The notes under the pieces: model-generated
Database searches by the model: none
What the model saw: only the letters and a program-made list of their open reading frames with translations
What the model was told of the DNA's origin: nothing
Source: Litorimonas sp964565335
Lineage (GTDB): Bacteria; Pseudomonadota; Alphaproteobacteria; Caulobacterales; Maricaulaceae
DNA: 12,957 bases
NCBI GenBank assembly: GCA_964565335.1
Contig: CAZMEN010000073.1
Location: 1 to 12,957 of the forward strand
Reading direction: 5' to 3'
Made by a program: the position numbers and the translations under genes
In this document: one piece after another, positions 7,304 through 12,957 of the stretch
Numbering within the stretch: position 1 is the stretch's first letter
Layout of the letters: every line of letters starts with the position of its first letter

Positions 7304-8302
7304 ATGATTGCTCAATCCGTATTGGATCTGATAGGAAACACGCCCCTCATTCGATTAAAAGACGCCTCTGAAATGACGGGGTGCGAAATTTTAGGGAAAG
7401 CCGAGTTCCTAAATCCTGGCCAATCCATCAAAGATCGTGCGGCCCTCTCTATTATTCGTCATGCCGAAGCCACAGGCACGCTAAAAACAGGCGGTGTGGT
7501 TGTCGAAGGTACAGCGGGTAATACAGGCATTGGATTGGCAATGGTCTGCTCTGCACTCGGCTATCGGTGTAAAATCGTCATGCCGCGCACCCAAAGCCAA
7601 GAGAAAAAAGACTCAGTCAAACTCTTGGGCGCAGAATTAATCGAGGTAGATGCCGTGCCCTACTCCAATCCGGGCAATTACATTCACACCTCACAAAGAC
7701 TAGCTGAAGAGCTTGCCAAAACAGAGCCGAATGGTGCTTTATGGGCCAACCAATTCGACAATGTAGCCAATCGCCAGGCGCATATTGATACAACGGGCCC
7801 AGAAATTTATGACCAAACTGACGGCAAGGTCGATGGGTTCATTTGTGCAATCGGTTCAGGCGGAACACTGGCCGGCGTATCCATGGCGCTAAAAGCCCGC
7901 AACCCCAGCATTCAAATCGGCGTGGCTGATCCTCATGGGTCTAAAATGTTCTCATATTTCACGTCGGGTGAGCTTGAGAGTCATGGCAACTCTGTCACGG
8001 AAGGCATTGGACAAGGCCGTATTACCGCCAACCTTGAAGGAGCTGCTGTCGATAAAGCCTATCAAATTGATGATGTAGAGGCTTTACAAATCATCTTTGA
8101 ACTCAATCAGTTAGAAGGCATTTGTTTAGGCGGATCGTCCGGAATCAATATTGCGGGCGCTATACACATGGCGCGTGAAATGGGGCCTGGTCATACCATT
8201 GTAACGATACTCTGTGACTATGGGCAGCGTTATCAGTCTAAAATTTATAACCCTGACTTCCTTCGCGAGAAAAACCTTCCTGTTCCCAACTGGATTTGCT
8301 GA
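7304..8302 (+). CDS. cysK: Cysteine synthase A (O-acetylserine sulfhydrylase)
   Basis: A PLP enzyme of the cytoplasm that makes L-cysteine from O-acetyl-L-serine and sulfide. The 332-residue product opens SVLDLIGNTPLIRL, with the PLP-binding lysine in NPGQSIKDRA (K43), the substrate loop TAGNTG (70-75) and the glycine-rich phosphate-binding loop GSGGT (184-188). The C-terminal block GICLGGSSGINIAGAI is also typical. The TAGNTG form replaces the TSGNTG of enteric CysK and occurs in a longer alphaproteobacterial-type subgroup. The ATG at 7304 has a GAAGGA ribosome binding site (7291-7296) 7 nt upstream; an in-frame extension to TTG 7235 adds non-family sequence and was not used. It heads a likely operon with the sulfurtransferase, metC and a lipoprotein gene. 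Confidence 0.95.
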   Translation: MIAQSVLDLIGNTPLIRLKDASEMTGCEILGKAEFLNPGQSIKDRAALSIIRHAEATGTLKTGGVVVEGTAGNTGIGLAMVCSALGYRCKIVMPRTQSQEKKDSVKLLGAELIEVDAVPYSNPGNYIHTSQRLAEELAKTEPNGALWANQFDNVANRQAHIDTTGPEIYDQTDGKVDGFICAIGSGGTLAGVSMALKARNPSIQIGVADPHGSKMFSYFTSGELESHGNSVTEGIGQGRITANLEGAAVDKAYQIDDVEALQIIFELNQLEGICLGGSSGINIAGAIHMAREMGPGHTIVTILCDYGQRYQSKIYNPDFLREKNLPVPNWIC

Positions 8303-8305
8303 TTT

Positions 8306-9154
8306 TTGCCCTCCACAGATTTTGACATAATCTGGGAGCGCGGCCTCATTGATGTAGCTGATTTGGTTGCGTTGCGCCAAAGCACAGACATAAAAATATT
8401 GGACGGCACATGGGCTGTTTCCATTCCTTCGACGGATTTTGCCCAAGGTGTAATTTCGGACGCGCAACTTTTTGACCTGGGCCACCTCAAATCGATTTCA
8501 GACTTTAAGTCCGCATACCCGCCTCGTGACGGTCTTGCCGCTATGTTGGAAGGTTTAAACATTTCAGCGAGTGATCAGGTTGTGATTTATGACCGGCAAG
8601 GATATTTCTCTGCGCCCCGTGTCTGGTGGATTTTAAAAACTCTTGGTCATCAGAAAGTAGCCGTTTTGAAAAATGGGTTTCCTGCTTGGTTAGAGAGCAA
8701 ACAAGCCGTTCAGACGGGTCATTCCAAATCCGAAGGAAAGTCCGATTATGTCAGCGGCGACTCGCTTGTCCAAGGCGCGGCGTTAAATGATGTCCTCGAG
8801 GCCATAGATAGTGACATTCAAATTGTTGATGCGCGGTCCGCAGACCGATTTTACGGGCGAGTTCCTGAACCCCGCGCCGGTTTGCGGTCAGGACATATAC
8901 GGTCTTCTCTCTCACTCCCCCTCACCTCTCTTAAGGATGAAAAAGGACGTTTGTTAGAAGCCGAAGGTCTTTTATCTGTTATCAAGCAAGCGAAGATTGA
9001 TTTGAATCGCCCTATCATTACTACCTGCGGCTCCGGCGTAACCACTTCTGCTTTAGCGCTCATCTTTCGTTCAGTTGGAAAAAGGGATGTTTCTGTTTAT
9101 AGCGGGTCTTGGACAGAATATGGCGCGACGGAACATCCGATAGGACAGGCATGA
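8306..9154 (+). CDS. sseA: 3-mercaptopyruvate sulfurtransferase (two-domain rhodanese family)
   Basis: The product transfers sulfur from 3-mercaptopyruvate, the transamination product of cysteine, to an acceptor, releasing pyruvate. It has two rhodanese domains. The N-terminal one (about 15-130, with DQVVIYDRQGYFSAPRVWW) is non-catalytic; the C-terminal one carries EPRAGLRSGHI and the active-site loop CGSGVTT with C241 as the predicted persulfide-bearing cysteine, the CGSGVT form that separates mercaptopyruvate from thiosulfate enzymes. Length is 282 residues from a TTG at 8306, normal for the family. No ATG occurs in frame before the middle of domain one. The TTG lies 3 nt after, and in the same frame as, the cysK TGA, so translation is presumably by coupling. 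Its TGA overlaps the metC ATG as ATGA. The function is secure and the start uncertain. Confidence 0.9.
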   Translation: MPSTDFDIIWERGLIDVADLVALRQSTDIKILDGTWAVSIPSTDFAQGVISDAQLFDLGHLKSISDFKSAYPPRDGLAAMLEGLNISASDQVVIYDRQGYFSAPRVWWILKTLGHQKVAVLKNGFPAWLESKQAVQTGHSKSEGKSDYVSGDSLVQGAALNDVLEAIDSDIQIVDARSADRFYGRVPEPRAGLRSGHIRSSLSLPLTSLKDEKGRLLEAEGLLSVIKQAKIDLNRPIITTCGSGVTTSALALIFRSVGKRDVSVYSGSWTEYGATEHPIGQA

Positions 9155-10293
9155 AACGCGAAACAGAATTTACGCATTTGGGACGACCTAAAGCCGGGTT
9201 AGGCACAGCAGTGAACCCATCCGTGACGCGCGCCTCTACGCTCCTCTTCGATGACGCCAAGGACTTGTACCGGAGCGATGTACGTGGGTATGGTCGCCAC
9301 GGCGCCGCCGTACATGATGAACTCGCTTCGCTTTTCACTCACTTGGAAGGCGGAGCCGGGACCTCTTTATTCCCCTCAGGCTTACTGGCCTGCACCGTTC
9401 CGATTTTGTCTCAGGTCAAAAGCGGTGATCATATCTTGCTGACCGACTCCATTTATGGACCAACACGCAGTTTCTGCTTAAATTTCTTAAAATCCATGGG
9501 TGTTTCGACGGAGACTTATGACCCGCGAATAGGAGCAGAGATAGCCACGCTGATAAAGCCCAACACCAAACTCATCATTTTGGAAAGCCCCGGCTCCTTG
9601 ACTTTTGAAATACAGGATATTCCAACTATTACGAAAGTTGCCAAATCCAAAGGCATCAAAACGCTGATTGACAACACATGGTCAGCTGGAATTGTACTCT
9701 CGCCGCTCTCTTTGGGCGTTGATATATCTAGTCACGCCGCGACAAAATATTTTGGCGGTCATAGCGATATTATGTTTGGGGCGGCGGTCTCTGCCGATGC
9801 GCAGACAGCGGCCCAAGTGGCAAACACGGCAAAATATCTCGGCAATGCGAGTTCGCCCGATGACGCGTATCAAATCCTTCGTGGCTTTAGAACCGTCATG
9901 CAAAGGTTTCGTTATCAAGAAGCGAGCGCATTGGAATTAGCGACGTGGCTGGAGACGCGAGCTGAAATTCAATCTGTGCTTCATCCGGCTTTGCAGAGCC
10001 ATCCAGATCACGCCATATGGAAGCGCGATTTTTCTGGTGCAGGCTGTATATTCAGCGTTATTGCCAATCCCGCCTCACCAAAAAAAGTTATGGATTTCAT
10101 CAATGCTCTAAACCTATTCGGCATTGGTTACTCTTATGGCGGATATGAAAGTCTGGCCATTCATTGCGACCCGCAATTAAGACGCGACAAAGCCGATGAT
10201 TTAGGCGGGCCACTTATCCGTTTTGCATGCGGGCTCGAACATGTTGAAGACCTAAAAGCTGATATAGAACAAGCGCTTGTCAAGCTTACTTAA
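9151..10293 (+). CDS. metC: Cystathionine beta-lyase
   Basis: A PLP enzyme that cleaves cystathionine to homocysteine, pyruvate and ammonia in methionine synthesis; the family also often degrades cysteine to sulfide. The 380-residue product follows E. coli MetC closely along its length: YGRHG and LEGGAGTSLFPSGLLA near the N-terminus, LIILESPGSLTFE, the aspartate-containing LIDNTWSAG, the PLP lysine in AATKYFGGHSD (K199), and a C-terminal YSYGGYESL block. The start at 9151 overlaps the sulfurtransferase stop by four bases (ATGA), a standard sign of translational coupling; an in-frame upstream extension to 9109 was not used. The next gene begins 1 nt after its TAA. Confidence 0.95.
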   Translation: MKRETEFTHLGRPKAGLGTAVNPSVTRASTLLFDDAKDLYRSDVRGYGRHGAAVHDELASLFTHLEGGAGTSLFPSGLLACTVPILSQVKSGDHILLTDSIYGPTRSFCLNFLKSMGVSTETYDPRIGAEIATLIKPNTKLIILESPGSLTFEIQDIPTITKVAKSKGIKTLIDNTWSAGIVLSPLSLGVDISSHAATKYFGGHSDIMFGAAVSADAQTAAQVANTAKYLGNASSPDDAYQILRGFRTVMQRFRYQEASALELATWLETRAEIQSVLHPALQSHPDHAIWKRDFSGAGCIFSVIANPASPKKVMDFINALNLFGIGYSYGGYESLAIHCDPQLRRDKADDLGGPLIRFACGLEHVEDLKADIEQALVKLT

Positions 10294-10294
10294 A

Positions 10295-11500
10295 ATGAAA
10301 CGGTTCTGGTTTGGGCTGTTTGTAATTATCTTATTGGGGGCCTTATCATCGTGTTCGGGTACGCGCATGTTGATGAAGCAAGCCCCAAAGAAACCCGACA
10401 AAACCCAACTACAGCTACCCGATTTGATGCCCCCCAGCATCGCGGAAGACCTCTTGGAAACCCACATTTATGGCATCATTCCGAGCCTCTCGAAAATTGA
10501 GATATTGGAAAAACGAGACGTCGCAGTCAATGCTTTCACCGATAATGACAGTATTTCAGAGTGGAAGGTCTCTGCCGGTTTTGGGCACGCAAATCGAATC
10601 TTTCACATCGTCTTTATCACCCGAGCTGAAAATAAAAATTCGCCCTATTTAATCTCGCAAAATTTCTGCCCCAACTCTTCGGTTGTTCCGATAGAAGGTA
10701 TTACGCCGCCTAATGGCGATTATTTTGATTGTTCCGGAGATGGCGTTCTAAGCCGTGTTTTCGGTTATTTCTTTGGCCGCTATATCACAGTGCCACCCTA
10801 TGAGATGATTTTGGATCGTGGTTATAATATCGCTATAACGTTTCCGTCAGAATACGTTCCAGATTCTCGTGAACGAGCGCACATAATTCAGACCTTACTT
10901 TTCCCTGAAACCGAGCAATTACCCGGTACATTGGCCATATGGGCAAGTCTATCTAATTGGTTGGCTCAAGAGTTAAAGAGCACTGGCATGACGGACACTG
11001 TGGTGGCCTATGGTCACTCTCGCTACGGGAAAACGGCGCTCTTATCGGCAGCCACCAGCCCAAATATAGACGGCGTAATAGCCCATCAATCGGGAACGGG
11101 CGGCGCTTCTATTCTGCGCGATGGAACCGGAGAGTCGATTGAGGATATTATGAAGAGCTACCCTCACTGGTTCACCAAGCGGTTTGGCGATTATGCTGAC
11201 GATGAGAATGCTCTACCCGTTGATGCCCATAACCTACTCTCACTCATTGCGCCAAAACCCGTGATGCTTGGCAATGCCCGCCGCGATGTTTGGTCTGACC
11301 CGGAAGGCGCATTTCATGCGGCTCAAGCCGCCACTCAGTCTTGGACAGACCAAGGAGCAAACGGTTTAACGGCTGCGCGCCTCGATCAGTTTATTCCGTC
11401 AGATACGATTTCTTTCTGGATGCGTCCGGGCACGCATGGTGTGGTCAAGGAAGACTGGCCCGCCTTCCTCGACTTTATGGATGCCCATTTTAAGCCTTAG
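10295..11500 (+). CDS. Lipoprotein with a CE15 (glucuronoyl esterase-like) alpha/beta-hydrolase domain
   Basis: The 401-residue product begins with a lipoprotein signal: a hydrophobic stretch then lipobox LSSC, with C20 as the lipidated residue, so it should sit in the cell envelope. The body resembles carbohydrate esterase family 15. It has the nucleophile motif GHSRYGK with S242, a following HQSGTGGASILRDGTGES, PHWF, LPVDAHNLLSLIAPKPVML, and a late histidine in GTHG (H381) fitting the catalytic triad. CE15 enzymes cleave esters of 4-O-methyl-glucuronic acid between lignin and xylan, but many bacterial members have untested substrates, so the substrate is open. The ATG at 10295 lies 1 nt after the metC stop; an upstream in-frame TTG (10277) would break the signal peptide pattern. 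It faces the NRAMP-like gene convergently across 7 bp. Its place behind sulfur amino-acid genes is odd. Confidence 0.8.
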   Translation: MKRFWFGLFVIILLGALSSCSGTRMLMKQAPKKPDKTQLQLPDLMPPSIAEDLLETHIYGIIPSLSKIEILEKRDVAVNAFTDNDSISEWKVSAGFGHANRIFHIVFITRAENKNSPYLISQNFCPNSSVVPIEGITPPNGDYFDCSGDGVLSRVFGYFFGRYITVPPYEMILDRGYNIAITFPSEYVPDSRERAHIIQTLLFPETEQLPGTLAIWASLSNWLAQELKSTGMTDTVVAYGHSRYGKTALLSAATSPNIDGVIAHQSGTGGASILRDGTGESIEDIMKSYPHWFTKRFGDYADDENALPVDAHNLLSLIAPKPVMLGNARRDVWSDPEGAFHAAQAATQSWTDQGANGLTAARLDQFIPSDTISFWMRPGTHGVVKEDWPAFLDFMDAHFKP

Positions 11501-11507
11501 AGTTCTA

Positions 11508-12767
11508 TTAGCCCCCTAATAGCGATATGAGCCCTTGAAGTCCCATGTAACTGACGATCAGTGAAAATAGGAAAATGATGCCTAAGCCAATATTCGTCGC
11601 AAGGCTGTGACCGTGAGACCCCATGAGGTCTTTGCGGTTCCCCAAATATAAAATACAAGCCACTGTTGCGGGGAGAAGCACAACATTAAAGGCTTGCGAC
11701 GCTATCATCACAAATATCGGACGGGCCGCGAATAAAGGCACAACCAATCCAAGCAATGAGATGAAAAAAACCATGATGCGGTAACGCGGCAATGTCATTT
11801 CACGCGGGCTATTATTATAATCACAGATCAACCAAGGCAGCATAAAGATATTAGGAAATTGCGAAGACACGCCAGCCGCAATGATACCGATAGCAAATAT
11901 AGACACCGCGAATTTACCCGCCAATGGCTCCAATAAGGTGATCATCTGCGCTGGTTTATCAAGGCTTATACCTTCGGCGAACAAAGTTCCGGCCGCGGCA
12001 GCTATAATTGCAGCACTAATGACGAACATCATCACCACAGCAAATAAAGCATCGCGGTTTTGATGCTTCTCATCTTTGAGTGTCCACCCCGCCTCTTTGA
12101 CCAATGTTGTTCGAATAATAAACAACCCCGAAAATAAGGTTGTTCCCACCATTGAAGCAATCAAGAGAAAAGGCCCCCGCGATTGGCCGTCGGGAACATC
12201 CGGGATGTTCGGCACGAAGCCTTTCACAATGTCAACGGGCGGCGGCATTAGAAGAAAAAAATTGAGAACGAAGCTCGCGGCCATAATGGCGACAATAACG
12301 GCTAATGCCCGTTCAAACACCTGAGTGCGGCCATTCCAGAAGATAAAATAAACGAGAGTAATAAAAAATAGAGCCCAATAAATTGGACGAATACCTCCAG
12401 AAATAAAGCCTTTCGACCATTCATAGCTAATGTCAGCGACAATCCCCATAACGCCCATGACGCTGCCACACACACCGGCTGTCAGCGCGACGATAAAGAA
12501 AATACCGACGAGAGGATGAATGTGTTTTCTGAAGGCCTGTAGCGCTGTCTCGCCAGTCACAAGTGTGTAGCGACCATATGTTTTTATCATAAGGTAAGTG
12601 GCGATACAGGATATCAGTATCGTCCATAAAAGAGACATGCCGTAGCTGGCTCCTGCCTTCGCCATAGTCGTGACGCTGCCTGTGCCGATATTAAACCCCA
12701 GAAGGAAAATACCCGGTAAGAATAAAGCCAATTTCGCTTTAAATCCGCTTTGTTTTATTTCAGCCAT
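11508..12767 (-). CDS. Divergent NRAMP-family transporter lacking canonical metal-ligand motifs
   Basis: A 419-residue very hydrophobic protein with about eleven membrane segments, of NRAMP-like (LeuT-fold) type and normal family length. The opening FLPGIFLLGFNIGTGS...ASYGMSLLW aligns with the first NRAMP helix, but where Mn/Fe transporters have DPGN there is GTGS (28-31). In the sixth helix the usual MPH is FSG (212-214). The residues that coordinate Mn2+ in structural models are therefore absent, pointing to a different substrate (another ion or a solute) that cannot be named from sequence. The ATG at 12765-12767 has a strong AGGGGA ribosome binding site (12774-12779) 6 nt upstream. It appears to be a single-gene unit, convergent with the CE15 lipoprotein gene. 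Confidence 0.8.
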   Translation of the reverse strand: MAEIKQSGFKAKLALFLPGIFLLGFNIGTGSVTTMAKAGASYGMSLLWTILISCIATYLMIKTYGRYTLVTGETALQAFRKHIHPLVGIFFIVALTAGVCGSVMGVMGIVADISYEWSKGFISGGIRPIYWALFFITLVYFIFWNGRTQVFERALAVIVAIMAASFVLNFFLLMPPPVDIVKGFVPNIPDVPDGQSRGPFLLIASMVGTTLFSGLFIIRTTLVKEAGWTLKDEKHQNRDALFAVVMMFVISAAIIAAAAGTLFAEGISLDKPAQMITLLEPLAGKFAVSIFAIGIIAAGVSSQFPNIFMLPWLICDYNNSPREMTLPRYRIMVFFISLLGLVVPLFAARPIFVMIASQAFNVVLLPATVACILYLGNRKDLMGSHGHSLATNIGLGIIFLFSLIVSYMGLQGLISLLGG

Positions 12768-12922
12768 AAGAATTCCCCTACTTCAATAGATGCCTTCAAT
12801 GGCAGGTGTAGTAAAGAGACCGGAGTTTTGAAAATTATTGTTAAATACGAGAAAAATTTAATCCCAATGCCACACTATAATTGGCGGGCCTGCAGAATAA
12901 ATTGGTTACATTGAAAAAGAGG
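12768..12922. promoter_or_regulatory. Spacer between the tRNA gene and the NRAMP-like gene
   Basis: This 155-bp A+T-rich spacer should contain the end of the tRNA transcript and the promoter of the NRAMP-like gene (both minus strand). A five-T run (AAAAA at 12914-12918 on the plus strand) lies 4 nt downstream of the tRNA CCA end, but without a clear stem directly before it. TATAGT on the minus strand (12874-12879) is a possible -10 box without a good -35. An 8-bp inverted copy of the tRNA 3' acceptor sequence lies at 12886-12893. Confidence 0.3.
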
Positions 12923-12957
12923 TGGCAGGCCCAGTAGGACTCGAACCTACAACCTGC
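12923..12957 (-). tRNA. tRNA gene, 3' part only (possibly tRNA-Trp)
   Basis: Read on the minus strand from the right edge: a 5-nt variable loop AGGTT; a T arm with stem GTAGG/CCTAC around loop TTCGAGT; acceptor 3' strand TGGGCCT; discriminator G; and encoded CCA (12923-12925). The 5' half and anticodon are outside the window. The acceptor implies a 5' end AGGCCCA. An A1:U72 pair with discriminator G73 is the pattern of bacterial tRNA-Trp, which is my best guess for identity but not proven. That it is a tRNA is very likely. Confidence 0.88.

Noticed and set aside
12884..12957. Phage or island attachment site at the tRNA 3' end
   Set aside because: The nearby copy of the acceptor sequence is inverted and only 8 bp long, and no integrase or mobile gene is present in the window.
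1..12957. CRISPR array, toxin-antitoxin, defence island, insertion sequence or prophage genes
   Set aside because: All sizeable open frames are explained by housekeeping, transport and hydrolase families; no regularly spaced repeats, transposase motifs or terminal repeats were seen.

Overview
The window looks like ordinary chromosomal DNA of an alphaproteobacterium. The clearest clue is the recG / sdhE-mfd block: recG is divergent from a tightly coupled sdhE-mfd pair, a layout I know from that class. Base composition is moderate by eye, not the very high G+C of many members, which would fit a marine Maricaulales/Hyphomonadales-like lineage. The genus cannot be fixed from sequence alone.

Left part (1-5121), DNA repair and recombination. 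The minus strand carries mfd (transcription-repair coupling factor, cut by the left edge) two bases downstream of a small sdhE (flavinylation factor of succinate dehydrogenase). recG, a branched-DNA helicase, diverges from them. A run of 10 N near the recG start puts the two sides in different frames. Deleting all 10 N restores a normal RecG N-terminus, so the gap looks like a contig joint and not missing coding sequence.

Middle (5122-7178), envelope proteins. A DUF502 membrane protein (minus) ends base-to-base against recG. It diverges from a membrane-anchored DUF3089 alpha/beta-hydrolase-like protein whose nucleophile position is Asn instead of Ser.

Right part (7179-11500), sulfur amino acids. 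A likely four-gene plus-strand operon holds cysK (cysteine synthase), a 3-mercaptopyruvate sulfurtransferase, metC (cystathionine beta-lyase) and a lipoprotein of the CE15/glucuronoyl-esterase-like fold. Spacings are 3 nt, a 4-nt ATGA overlap and 1 nt. The first three share cysteine, sulfane sulfur and homocysteine chemistry; the lipoprotein is out of theme. A 12-bp bulged hairpin lies just upstream of the cysK ribosome binding site.

Right end (11508-12957). A divergent member of the NRAMP transporter family (minus) lacks the canonical metal-ligand motifs. The 3' end of a tRNA gene (minus, anticodon outside the window) follows.

I saw no insertion sequence, prophage, CRISPR array, toxin-antitoxin pair or defence island, and no convincing wholly new system. 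The points worth a second look are the gap joint, the two proteins with altered active or ligand sites, the cysK leader hairpin and the unusual start of the sulfurtransferase.
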